Source of the DNA: JAAYFJ01 sp964344295
Lineage (GTDB): Bacteria > Bacillota > Clostridia > Tissierellales > Peptoniphilaceae
Length of the DNA: 64,000 nucleotides
Reading direction: 5' to 3'
Assembly: GCA_964344295.1 (NCBI GenBank)
Contig: CAYFMR010000005.1
Coordinates: 1-64,000 of the forward strand
A program made the translations under genes and the position numbers. How positions within the stretch are numbered: the stretch's first letter is position 1; every line of letters begins with the position of its first letter. Positions 1-8,240 of the stretch are shown here, one piece after another. The notes under the pieces are model-generated. The model had not been told where the DNA came from. It worked only from the letters and a program-made list of their open reading frames with translations, and searched no databases.

Positions 1-2184
1 ATGTGCGTTATAACTTCTTCCCAACTGCTCCTCAAATGATTGATTATGAATCATTTTATATATACAAGGGACACCAAGTTAATATTCAAGTACAGAATTT
101 GAAAAAAATAATGCACAATATGGTGGAGCAATTTATACTGGCTCTAAATTAAATATAGAAAAGTCTAAATTTATTAATAACAATTCGAAAGATTCAGGTG
201 GCTCAATTTATTTTGGGAAAAATGCTCCATCAACTATTAAAAATTCAATATTTAGTAAAAATAAGTCTTTAAAAAACGGCGGAGCAATTTATGCAGGCGG
301 TGAAGTAGATATTTCTGAAAATTCTAACTTTGAAAATAATCAAGCTAACTTTGGTGGAGCCATATATTTAAACAACAAAGCTGATATTAAAAACTCTATC
401 TTTAAAGAAAATCAATCACCTCAAGGTGGAGCTGTTTTTGTTGGTAGTCAAAGTAAAGCAAATCTTGAGGAAATAACATTTAGTAAAAATCTATCCAATT
501 TTGGTGGAGCTATTTTCAATAATGGAAGCTCAAAAATTAAAAACACTAAACTCAATAATAATAAAGCACTTAGTGGAGGCGCTATTTATTCTCCATCTAA
601 TTTAAATGTAGAAAATTTAGAAATCAATGAAAACCAAGCCTATTATGGTGGAGGAATATGGACTAATAAGCAAGCCACTATAGCAAAAACAACTTTTACA
701 GGCAATGAAGCCATTAAATCCGAAGAACCCGTAGATTCAGAAGGCAATCCTGAAAACATGGGCCACGGCGGCGCTATTTACGTTGATGAGAAATTAGATA
801 AAGAAGAAAAAGTTACCGTAGACAATTGCACATTTAAAAATAATAAGGCAGATAAATCAGGCGGAGCTATTTCTATTGACGAAACCAAAGGATTAGTAGA
901 CGTAAAAAATAATACTGTATTTGATGGCAATGAGGCAACTGGAAAAAGAGGTCACGGCGGAGCAATCTATAGTAATCTTCATGCCTATATGCCAGAATAT
1001 AACGATGGATCCCATGGCGGTCTGGTACAACCGCCGACGGCAGATGATTTCTATTACAATATAAATACAGACAACACCACTGTATTTAGAAATAATAAAG
1101 CCTTCCAAACTTTTACACCACCTAGCACAAAGGATGAATTTGTTAAACTATTGTATGCATCAACTTCTCATCCAGGAACTAAGTATGACCATCCTCTAAA
1201 CAACGACGATATAAATTTAATCGTATTTTGCAAGGTGATTTTTGATAAGAATTACGACACAGAAGATCCAATTCACGATGCCTTTTATGTCATTGAAAAA
1301 ACTAAATTAGAAGGGTTCCCCACTGACCCGGTAAGAGAAGGCTATACCTTCAAGGGATGGAACACGCAAAAAAATGGCAAGGGCACGGAGTTTAAGCCAG
1401 GCGCTGTTATTGAAGAGGACACCATCGTTTATGCTCAATGGGAAAAGAATCCGGAAACCACCCCGGAACCAACACCAGAGCATGGGTACTTTTTCTGGGC
1501 AGGTGAGGATCATGCTTTAAATCGCAAAGACCACTACCAATACATGCAAGGCTATGAGGACGAGACGTTCCGAGCAGAGAACCCGATGACCCGCGAAGAA
1601 GTGGCTACCATATTCTCCCGACTCCTGGTCAATCGCCCCACCGCCGGCCGCATCTACGACCACCGCTTTACCGACCTGGAAGCAGGGCGCTGGTCCGCTA
1701 CGGCAATTAGCTACATGAACGAACAGGGTCTGATCAAAGGCTACGAAGATGGCACCTTTAAACCGGCTCAAAACATCACCCGCGCCGAATTTGCCGCCAT
1801 GGCCACCCGTTTTGCAGAGTTGGCGCAAGGCCACAAAACCTTCACCGACCTGCCGGAAACCCACTGGGCCTACGACCTCGTCAGCCGTGCTGCCACAGCA
1901 GGCTGGATCATGGGCTATCCTGACGGCAGCTTCCAGCCGGAAGCCCCCATTACCCGGGCAGAAGTGGTCACCATCACCAACCGCATGCTCAACCGCTTTG
2001 CCGATGAAGAATATGTGACAGCCATCGGGCCAACCTCACCCCCTTCCAAGACCTCGACCGCGACCACTGGGCCTACTACTCTATTATGGAAGCTGTCCAC
2101 GGTCATGACTATGAACGCAAGGCAAACGGTCACGACGAAACATGGAAGGCAGTGACTGACAAAACCTTTGTCTATGACAAGTAA
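1..2184 (+). CDS. Surface adhesin: beta-helix repeats, InlB-type repeat, SLH anchor (5' partial, two apparent frameshifts)
   Basis: Cell-surface protein held on the wall by SLH domains. Positions about 107-985 encode at least eleven GGA(I/V)-type units resembling chlamydial polymorphic-membrane-protein repeats (right-handed beta-helix). About 1235-1455 encodes an InlB/Listeria-Bacteroides repeat (REGYTFKGWNT...YAQWE). About 1480-2184 encodes SLH domains (GYEDETFRAENPMTREE, GYEDGTFKPAQNITRAE, GYPDGSFQPEAPITRAE). The upstream end lies outside the window or was lost: an open frame from base 3 (VRYNFFPTAPQMIDYE) continues to about 90, but the repeat frame has a stop at 80-82, so the frame changes between about 83 and 100. 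A second shift near 2016 sends the frame to a stop at 2153-2155; adding one G in gtgacagc restores a normal SLH ending (FQDLDRDHWAYYSIMEA) to the stop at 2182-2184. The repeat part is A+T-rich and the anchor G+C-rich. Confidence 0.8.
107..985 (+). repeat. Tandem beta-helix GGA(I/V) coding repeats
   Basis: About eleven imperfect units, mostly 69-84 bases apart and up to about 117 bases late in the array, each with a GGAIY-like core (near 122, 197, 281, 353, 425, 506, 575, 647, 764, 860 and 956) preceded by a short FxxNxA segment. They lie inside the surface-protein gene and form the expected parallel beta-helix. Confidence 0.75.
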
Positions 2185-2195
2185 AAAGATGCACA

Positions 2196-2219
2196 AAGCC
2201 ACCGAGAAGGTGGTTTTTT
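2196..2219 (+). terminator. Rho-independent terminator after the SLH gene
   Basis: Stem ccacc/ggtgg (extended by a G-T pair) with a gagaa loop and a six-T run. It starts 12 bases after the restored stop at 2184, which supports 2184 rather than 2155 as the ancestral gene end. Confidence 0.7.
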
Positions 2220-2259
2220 CTTTTACTAGCATTGCCAGAGAAAGAGAGGGGGGACGGCC

Positions 2260-2700
2260 ATGGATGTGGAAATCAAAATCGATCAACATGTGAAAGAGCC
2301 CAAGGTGATCATCGTCACGGACAAAATGACGGACGAGTTAGGTGCTCTGATCGACAAACTCCAAGAAGACCACATCGACTTGATTGCGGGTTTTCAAGAA
2401 GACAAGGTCGAAATCTTAGACCCGCACAACATCTATCGCATTTTAACCGAGCAGGGAAAGGTCGTGGCGGAGACGGATCACGGCCGCTACCAGCTGCGAC
2501 TGCGGCTATACGAGTTGGAAGACATATTAGCCAGAGAACGTTTTGTCAGAATTTCTAACGGAGAAATCATCAATCTCCAGAAAGTCAAAAATTTTGACTT
2601 GAGCTTTGTGGGGACCATCTATGTGAGCCTCACCAATGGTAGTGCTACCTACGTCTCTCGCTGGTATGTGGCGAAAATTAAAAAGAGACTGGGCATGTAA
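2260..2700 (+). CDS. LytTR-family DNA-binding regulator
   Basis: A 146-residue protein with a short N-terminal region and a C-terminal LytTR DNA-binding domain (about residues 45-145; signature RERFVRISNGEIINLQKVKNF followed by the SRWYVAKIKKRLG end). There is no receiver domain, so it is a stand-alone LytTR protein. The ATG at 2260 follows a strong purine-rich ribosome site. It lies 11 bases before a small membrane-protein gene. In streptococci, LytTR proteins paired with a membrane partner form LytTR regulatory systems in which the membrane protein restrains the regulator; that role is inferred here from the arrangement. Targets are unknown. Confidence 0.85.
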   Translation: MDVEIKIDQHVKEPKVIIVTDKMTDELGALIDKLQEDHIDLIAGFQEDKVEILDPHNIYRILTEQGKVVAETDHGRYQLRLRLYELEDILARERFVRISNGEIINLQKVKNFDLSFVGTIYVSLTNGSATYVSRWYVAKIKKRLGM

Positions 2701-2711
2701 GGAGGGATACC

Positions 2712-3146
2712 ATGAAAAAAGAAGTCATCAAAAGAGGATTACTAGGCATTCCCCTAGGAATCGCCATCAGTCACATCATCAGCATCATCGTCTCCGTGAG
2801 CTTCGGCCAGGGCCATTATGCGGCAACGGCCCCTCGCTTGATCGCCTCGATGAACGGCGAACTCCCGGCCGTCATCATCCAAGCCGTCTTTGCCGGGGTT
2901 TTGGGGGCGGCCATGGCGGCCAGCTCGGTCATATGGGAGATTGACGAGTGGAGCTTGGCCAAGCGAACGTTGATCTATTTTGTCATCATCGCGACGGTCA
3001 ATCTTCCCATCGCCTACTTCATGGGATGGATGGAACAAAGTTTAAAAGGCATCGCCGTGTACTTCTCAATCTTCGTCATCATCTTTTTGGTGATCTGGGT
3101 TGTCCAATACCTGAGCTGGAAAGCCAAAATCAAACGCATGAACTAA
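2712..3146 (+). CDS. DUF3021-type membrane protein, partner of the LytTR regulator
   Basis: A 144-residue integral membrane protein with four predicted hydrophobic helices (about residues 8-30, 50-75, 83-105, 112-132) and a lysine-rich C-terminus. Length and layout match the DUF3021 family, which is repeatedly found next to LytTR regulators. The start has a good site (aaggaggg). It is co-transcribed with the upstream regulator and closed by a strong terminator. A regulatory (anti-activator) role is inferred from the pairing; the biochemical activity is unknown. Confidence 0.75.
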   Translation: MKKEVIKRGLLGIPLGIAISHIISIIVSVSFGQGHYAATAPRLIASMNGELPAVIIQAVFAGVLGAAMAASSVIWEIDEWSLAKRTLIYFVIIATVNLPIAYFMGWMEQSLKGIAVYFSIFVIIFLVIWVVQYLSWKAKIKRMN

Positions 3147-3206
3147 CAAGTCAAACCGATGCAGGTCTGAGAGGAAGAAGTTCCCATGTGACAAAACAAC
3201 GAAACC

Positions 3207-3240
3207 AAAAATTCCTGCGCCATCAGGCACAGGAATTTTT
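3207..3240 (+). terminator. Terminator of the LytTR-DUF3021 operon
   Basis: A perfect 11-bp stem (aaaaattcctg with its complement) around a 12-base loop, ending in T residues. Confidence 0.9.
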
Positions 3241-3383
3241 ATGTCAGACAAAGGGGCACATGGTCAATTGAATGACTGAAATTCATTTTTTACAAGCCGG
3301 GGAATCAAAACCGAGAAGGAGCCGGTGATCTGGTGTTGCGGAGATTGAGGCGGCTGCTTTTTGGTTCGATTTGAAAAACAAAG

Positions 3384-3411
3384 GTGACAAATGCAGTCGT
3401 TTTAGTATAAA
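3384..3411 (+). promoter_or_regulatory. Sigma-A-type promoter for the HTH-mgtE operon
   Basis: GTGACA, 16-bp spacer, TATAAA, about 80 bases before the chosen start at 3494. I saw no M-box (magnesium riboswitch) between here and the gene. Confidence 0.6.
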
Positions 3412-3493
3412 ATAGAGATAATATCAATATTTTAGATGGTTAATGGTCAGTCAACAGATCAGTACGGAACCTTTGGAGATTGAGGGAGGCATT

Positions 3494-4936
3494 ATGGAGT
3501 TTCAGCATGTATTAAAAGAGTTGATTAAGCTGACGGATGTCATGGTCAAGGACGTCAGTGCCTGTGTGCAGTATGACCAGTCGTATGTGAGTAAGTGGCT
3601 CTCCGGGGCGAAGCTACCTGCGGATAAGGCGGCGGATACGGTGATTGCGCAGATGAGTGCTTTTTTTGCCACGGTGATTGTGAATAAGCGCTTAGAGGAT
3701 GATTTGCGTCAGTTGGTGCCGGTGCCGCTGGATATGGATCACGCCGGGGATGTGGAGACTGTGGTGAAGGCGTTGTTGCAGGATGCCTATTATCACAGCG
3801 CTTCTTTGGTGGACCCTGATCAGATGATGCTGATGACGCACCGTGTGGTAAACGGTCGCAATGCCAGCATTCAGTTTTCTTTGGATGTGATCAAGAGACA
3901 CTTGTCTAATCACCATGAGCACGAAGAGATTGTGTGTACCATTGACTTGTTTTCGTTGTTGCCGGATTTGAACCTGGAGACGTTTAACGTGGTGACGACG
4001 AGACCATTGCAGTTGACCATGCATACGGTATTGGATATGAAGCGACAAGAGGAGGATTACGAAAAGCGGATCCGTTCCCTTTTGGCGTTTTTGAACCAGA
4101 CGATTAACGTGGATTACTACATCTACGAGGACTTGCAGCAGATGCGCAATAATGTCATCGTCATGAAGAATCACTTTGTCTTATTTTATTATCTGGATGA
4201 GTCGGGCAAGGTCGCGGCTTGCCAATATGTAGATGACAGCGCTTTTGTGGAGATGGCCTATTATGATGCGATGGCCCAGTTGGATCACAATAACCTGCTG
4301 CTTAAGGCCACATCGGGACAGAAGCTGCGAAACATTGACTACGATGTGGATTTTGTGGCATCTCCCCCTTATACGTTGATGGCATCCGGAGCCATGGGAC
4401 TTTTTTTGGAGCCGCAGATGTTGCAGGACCATCGGGAGCTCTTTTCAGAGAAGAACTTTCAAAATGCCTTGTTTATCAATGATTTGATGATGCAGCAGGT
4501 GTATACGAAGCCGGTGGAGATTTTGACATCTCGGGCGTATGTGTTGCATTTCTTTAAGACGGGGCGAGTCAATTACTTGGGCCAGGTCTTTTATTTAAAG
4601 CCGGAGGATAGGGGTAAGTATGTACGGGCTATTATCTGGGCAATTCAGACGAATCCCAATTTTAATCTGCGCATTGTACAAGACGACTTGTCGCCATTTT
4701 ATACGTCGAAGATCAACATCTCTTTGATGATGACGAAGAATAAGGCTCTGGTGTTGAAGAGTCCGGAAGCGTTGTTTAATAATCGCTATCCGTATTACAT
4801 GATTACCGATCAGCGTTTTGTGGATATTTTAGCTAAGTATGTGGAGCGCGTGAAGAGTTACCCTGCCGTGCGCCGCATTGAACGAGAAGATACGGAGGAA
4901 TTGTTGGAGCATTACTTATCCATGTTCCGCCTGTAG
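3494..4936 (+). CDS. HTH-containing protein of unknown function upstream of mgtE
   Basis: A 480-residue protein. The start at 3494 is preferred because gagggagg ends four bases upstream; an earlier in-frame ATG at 3443 has no such site. Residues about 5-45 look like an XRE-type helix-turn-helix (VKDVSACVQYDQSYVSKWLSG). The remaining 430 residues are soluble, rich in hydrophobic and acidic residues, and I recognise no family. It has no signal peptide or membrane helix. Its stop is 19 bases before the first mgtE, so it is probably co-transcribed with both transporters. Control of magnesium uptake is possible from position only. Confidence 0.7.
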   Translation: MEFQHVLKELIKLTDVMVKDVSACVQYDQSYVSKWLSGAKLPADKAADTVIAQMSAFFATVIVNKRLEDDLRQLVPVPLDMDHAGDVETVVKALLQDAYYHSASLVDPDQMMLMTHRVVNGRNASIQFSLDVIKRHLSNHHEHEEIVCTIDLFSLLPDLNLETFNVVTTRPLQLTMHTVLDMKRQEEDYEKRIRSLLAFLNQTINVDYYIYEDLQQMRNNVIVMKNHFVLFYYLDESGKVAACQYVDDSAFVEMAYYDAMAQLDHNNLLLKATSGQKLRNIDYDVDFVASPPYTLMASGAMGLFLEPQMLQDHRELFSEKNFQNALFINDLMMQQVYTKPVEILTSRAYVLHFFKTGRVNYLGQVFYLKPEDRGKYVRAIIWAIQTNPNFNLRIVQDDLSPFYTSKINISLMMTKNKALVLKSPEALFNNRYPYYMITDQRFVDILAKYVERVKSYPAVRRIEREDTEELLEHYLSMFRL

Positions 4937-4955
4937 ATAGAGAGGAGGGGGTGCC

Positions 4956-6287
4956 TTGGTTTTTGAGTATTTGGAAAAACTGTTGGAGGCACGCGAGTAT
5001 GGCGTGCTAAAGGCAGAGTTGAAGAATACGAACGAGGTGGATTTGGCGGAGTGGCTAGATGAGCTGGGACCCAAGGACACCCTGTTGATTTTTCGGCTAC
5101 TGCCCAAAGATTTGGCAGCAGAGACCTTTGCAGAACTGGGAATGGAGCAGAGGCAGGAGCTGTTAGCCCTGATGACTCAGTCGGAGGCCACGGAAGTATT
5201 AGAGGACTTATATTTTAATGAATTAATCGATACTTTAGAGGATTTGCCGGCAAACGTGGTGACCCGATTATTGGCCAAGGCGACTCCGGATCAGCGCAGT
5301 AAGATCAACCAGTTTTTGCAGTATCCAGAGGATTCTGCAGGTTCTGTGATGACCATTGAGTATATGACGTTGCGCCCGCAGATGACGGTGAAAGAGGCAT
5401 TGGATCACATTCGGGCTAAGGGGATGGATCGTAAGACGGTGTACACCCTTTACGTCACTGATGCAACGATGCGTTTGGTGGGCTTTGTATCTTTGCGGGA
5501 GCTCATTGTAGCCGATGATGAAGCGAAGGTGGAAGACTTGATGACCACCAACGTGGTCAGCGTCGAGGTCCATCAGGACCGGGAAGAAGTGGCGGCGCTG
5601 GTGAAGCGCTACGGCTTCTTGGCGTTGCCGGTGGTGGACGGCGATAATCGCCTAATCGGGATTATCACCATTGACGAGATTATGGACGTCATGGAAGAAG
5701 AGGCCACGGAAGACATTCAGCGTATGGCTGCCATGGCGCCGTCGGAGGAAGAGTATTTGACGGCGAAGGTATGGACGCTGGCAAAAAACCGCATTGGTTG
5801 GCTCATGATTTTGATGATTTCGTCCACGTTATCCGCTTGGATCATCTCCAAGCATCAGGATGTGTTAGACCGCATGATCATCTTGTCTACCTTTATTCCC
5901 ATGATCATTGATAGTGGGGGGAATTCGGGTGGTCAAAGTGCCACGCTGGTCATTCGGGCTTTGGCCACGGGGGATGTGACGATCCACGACACAATCAAGG
6001 TGGTGTGGAAGGAGTTTCGCATCGCCCTGGTGTGTGGCGTCATTTTGGCCGTGGTGAATTACATGCGCCTCACAATCCTCGGTCACGTCGGGGCGGCGGT
6101 GGTACTGGCAGTGTCGCTGACGATTTTGGTCGTAGTCATGTTGGCCAAGATCATTGGGGCCAGTTTGCCGCTGTTGGCGAAAAAAGCGGGTCTGGACCCG
6201 GCGTTAATGGCCGGCCCCTTGATTACTACCATTATCGATAGCTTGGGCTTGGCGGTATATTTTGTCGTCATTTCCCTGGTCCTATAG
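4956..6287 (+). CDS. mgtE: Magnesium transporter MgtE (first copy)
   Basis: A 443-residue Mg2+ channel/transporter. Order: N-terminal MgtE superhelical domain (residues about 5-120), paired CBS domains (about 130-250), then five hydrophobic helices (about 275-440) with the conserved GGNSGGQ pore-region motif near residue 325. The start is taken as TTG at 4956, with agaggaggggg just upstream; no ATG is available nearby in frame. The cytosolic N and CBS domains of the family close the pore when magnesium is high. It is followed 12 bases later by a paralogue of the same length. Confidence 0.93.
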   Translation: MVFEYLEKLLEAREYGVLKAELKNTNEVDLAEWLDELGPKDTLLIFRLLPKDLAAETFAELGMEQRQELLALMTQSEATEVLEDLYFNELIDTLEDLPANVVTRLLAKATPDQRSKINQFLQYPEDSAGSVMTIEYMTLRPQMTVKEALDHIRAKGMDRKTVYTLYVTDATMRLVGFVSLRELIVADDEAKVEDLMTTNVVSVEVHQDREEVAALVKRYGFLALPVVDGDNRLIGIITIDEIMDVMEEEATEDIQRMAAMAPSEEEYLTAKVWTLAKNRIGWLMILMISSTLSAWIISKHQDVLDRMIILSTFIPMIIDSGGNSGGQSATLVIRALATGDVTIHDTIKVVWKEFRIALVCGVILAVVNYMRLTILGHVGAAVVLAVSLTILVVVMLAKIIGASLPLLAKKAGLDPALMAGPLITTIIDSLGLAVYFVVISLVL

Positions 6288-6299
6288 AAAGGAGGAGCC

Positions 6300-7658
6300 A
6301 TGAACAACGAAGAAACACGTCTATTAGTGGAAGAGCGTATATTGCTCTTGTTGGAAGAAAAACGGCTCCTTCAGGCTCGTGAAGAGCTGATGAGTCTTAA
6401 CGAAGTCGACATCGCCGAGATCATCGAGGACGTAGACCCGATGACGACGGCACTGTTATTTCGCATGTTACCGAAGGACTTGGCCGCCGATATCTTCGCC
6501 TACTTGCCCGTAGAAAGCCAGGTGGCACTCATTAATACCATCACCGATCGGGAGTTGAAATCCATTGTGGATGAGCTCTATTTTGACGATATGGTAGATA
6601 TGGTGGAGGAAGTGCCCGCCAATGTGGCCAAAAAGATTTTGGCCCAGAGCTCGGCGGAAGAACGCCGCTTGGTGAATCAATTTTTGCAGTATCCGGAGGA
6701 TTCGGCCGGGTCGATTATGACCATCGAGTACGCCAACCTGCACCCCCAATGGACGGTACAAAGGGCTATGGAGTACTTAAAACGCACCGGGCTTGATCGG
6801 GAAACCATCTACACCACCTATGTGACGGACAATCGCAAACTGGTGGGGATTTTATCATTGCGCAAACTGGTCACGGCTGATCCTGAAGAAATCGTGGGCA
6901 ATTTGATGGGCACCGAAGTCATTGCCGTGAAGACCCACGATGACCAGGAAGAGGTTGCCAAGGTCTTTAGTCGTTATGGGTTTATCGCCGTGCCGGTGGT
7001 GGATTCGGAATTTCGTCTGATTGGGATCGTCACGGTAGACGATATCATGGACGTCATGGAAGACGAGATCACGGAAGACATGCAGATCATGGCAGGGACC
7101 AGCCCCAACGAGGTCCCTTACATGGAAACGTCAGTATGGCGCCACTCTTATCACCGCATTGTCTGGCTATTGGTGTTGATGATATCTGCCAGTATTTCCG
7201 GTTCCATCATCTCTAGCTATGAGACGCTGTTGCAGGAAGTGTTGGTGCTCTCAGCTTACATCCCCATGCTGATGGGTACGGGAGGTAATGCCGGTTCCCA
7301 GACGACGGCGATGGTGATTCGGGGAATTGCCCTGGGAGAAATCGAGTTTCGCGATATCGGTCAAGTGGTGTGGAAGGAATTTCGCGTGGGGATTTTGGTG
7401 TCTCTGATGTTGGCCGCTGCCAACTTCCTACGACTCTACTTTATGGTTAAACTGAGCTTGGGCGTTTCGTTAGTGGTGAGCTTGACGTTGGTTTTGGTCG
7501 TGATTGCAGCGAATGTCATCGGGGGAGCATTGCCTCTGTTGGCTCAGAAGGTCAAGATTGACCCGGCGGTGATGGCCAGTGCGGTAATCACCACCATCGT
7601 GGATGCGTTGAGCCTGGTGGCTTATTTTAACATCGCCAAACTCATCATCCATCTGTAA
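6300..7658 (+). CDS. mgtE: Magnesium transporter MgtE (second copy)
   Basis: A 452-residue paralogue of the upstream gene with the same order: MgtE N domain, two CBS domains, five-helix membrane domain. The pore-region motif here is GGNAGSQ. The two proteins match along their whole length (for example LPKDLAA, VPANV, QFLQYPEDSAGS, DDIMDVMEDE), so the pair arose by tandem duplication but has diverged substantially. MgtE works as a homodimer; whether these two form mixed dimers is unknown. The ATG has a good site (aaaggagg). Confidence 0.93.
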   Translation: MNNEETRLLVEERILLLLEEKRLLQAREELMSLNEVDIAEIIEDVDPMTTALLFRMLPKDLAADIFAYLPVESQVALINTITDRELKSIVDELYFDDMVDMVEEVPANVAKKILAQSSAEERRLVNQFLQYPEDSAGSIMTIEYANLHPQWTVQRAMEYLKRTGLDRETIYTTYVTDNRKLVGILSLRKLVTADPEEIVGNLMGTEVIAVKTHDDQEEVAKVFSRYGFIAVPVVDSEFRLIGIVTVDDIMDVMEDEITEDMQIMAGTSPNEVPYMETSVWRHSYHRIVWLLVLMISASISGSIISSYETLLQEVLVLSAYIPMLMGTGGNAGSQTTAMVIRGIALGEIEFRDIGQVVWKEFRVGILVSLMLAAANFLRLYFMVKLSLGVSLVVSLTLVLVVIAANVIGGALPLLAQKVKIDPAVMASAVITTIVDALSLVAYFNIAKLIIHL

Positions 7659-7740
7659 CGAAAGGGACAAAAGCCAGATGGCCCATACGTCCTATGAGTC
7701 AGAAAAAGCCGGTTTTGCATCATTTTTGGTAAAATTTCTC

Positions 7741-7769
7741 TTGACAAAGGTCTATCAGTCCACTATAAT
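7741..7769 (+). promoter_or_regulatory. veg upstream promoter P1 (consensus)
   Basis: TTGACA, 17-bp spacer, TATAAT: an exact sigma-A consensus. Confidence 0.92.
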
Positions 7770-7779
7770 AATATTTTTC

Positions 7780-7808
7780 TTGACACAAGCGGGCATCTGT
7801 GGTATCAT
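7780..7808 (+). promoter_or_regulatory. veg downstream promoter P2
   Basis: TTGACA, 17-bp spacer, TATCAT, placed 39 bases downstream of P1 on the same strand. Tandem strong promoters fit the very high expression known for veg in Bacillus subtilis. Confidence 0.88.
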
Positions 7809-7848
7809 CTTAGTAGTAAATGCATATGTCATCGATAAGAGGAGTGTG

Positions 7849-7860
7849 ATGCCCCGATGA
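7849..7860 (+). other. Three-codon minicistron overlapping the veg start
   Basis: ATG CCC CGA TGA begins four bases after a GGAG site, and its stop overlaps the veg ATG (cgATGA). The GGAG is 12 bases from the veg ATG itself, a long spacing. Ribosomes may start here and re-initiate at veg; this is inference from spacing. Confidence 0.35.
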
Positions 7861-8114
7861 ACGCAATGGAAAATCTAAAACATGTTTTAGAGGATAATCT
7901 AGGCAAGCGAGTCATTGTGAAAGCCGATCGCGGTCGCAAGAGGATTGTCACGAAACAGGGTGTGCTGGATTCTGTGTATCCTTCCCTCTTTGTCATCTCG
8001 ACCAATGATAAAGATGCGCGAGAAAGGAAGCTCACATTTACGTATGCCGACTTACTCACTTCCACTGTGGAGTTGATGATTTTAGAGGATGAGCCGGAAA
8101 TGCAAGCCATTTGA
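7857..8114 (+). CDS. veg: Veg family protein
   Basis: An 85-residue protein matching the Veg family (NLGKRVIVKADRGRKR, then VLDSVYPSLFVI and the FTYADLLT segment), a small highly expressed cytosolic protein of Gram-positive bacteria linked in B. subtilis to biofilm matrix expression. The predicted fold is an Sm-like beta barrel. The neighbourhood (veg then ispE) is the same as in Bacillus, which supports the call. It has its own twin promoters and a terminator, so it is a one-gene unit. Confidence 0.92.
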   Translation: MNAMENLKHVLEDNLGKRVIVKADRGRKRIVTKQGVLDSVYPSLFVISTNDKDARERKLTFTYADLLTSTVELMILEDEPEMQAI

Positions 8115-8120
8115 TGTTAA

Positions 8121-8145
8121 CCCGCCCAAGAGGGCGGGATTTTTT
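8121..8145 (+). terminator. veg terminator
   Basis: Perfect stem cccgccc/gggcggg with a four-base loop and a T run. Confidence 0.92.
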
Positions 8146-8201
8146 ATGGACAGCTTTCCTGGTAAGAGTTTGAAAAAAACATAGGTGTAAGGCGGCGGAT
8201 A

Positions 8202-8210
8202 TGATATAAT
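8202..8210 (+). promoter_or_regulatory. Extended -10 promoter for ispE
   Basis: TGATATAAT: a TGn extension plus a consensus -10, with no good -35 at 17 bp. Confidence 0.65.
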
Positions 8211-8240
8211 CTTTTAGAAATAGAAATCATGAGGAAAGCT

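Noticed and set aside
3241..3490. Possible M-box magnesium riboswitch upstream of the mgtE operon
   Set aside because: None of the conserved M-box blocks could be found; only an ordinary promoter is visible.
7678..7860. 60-codon open frame before veg
   Set aside because: It lies across both veg promoters, has no ribosome site and no recognisable product.
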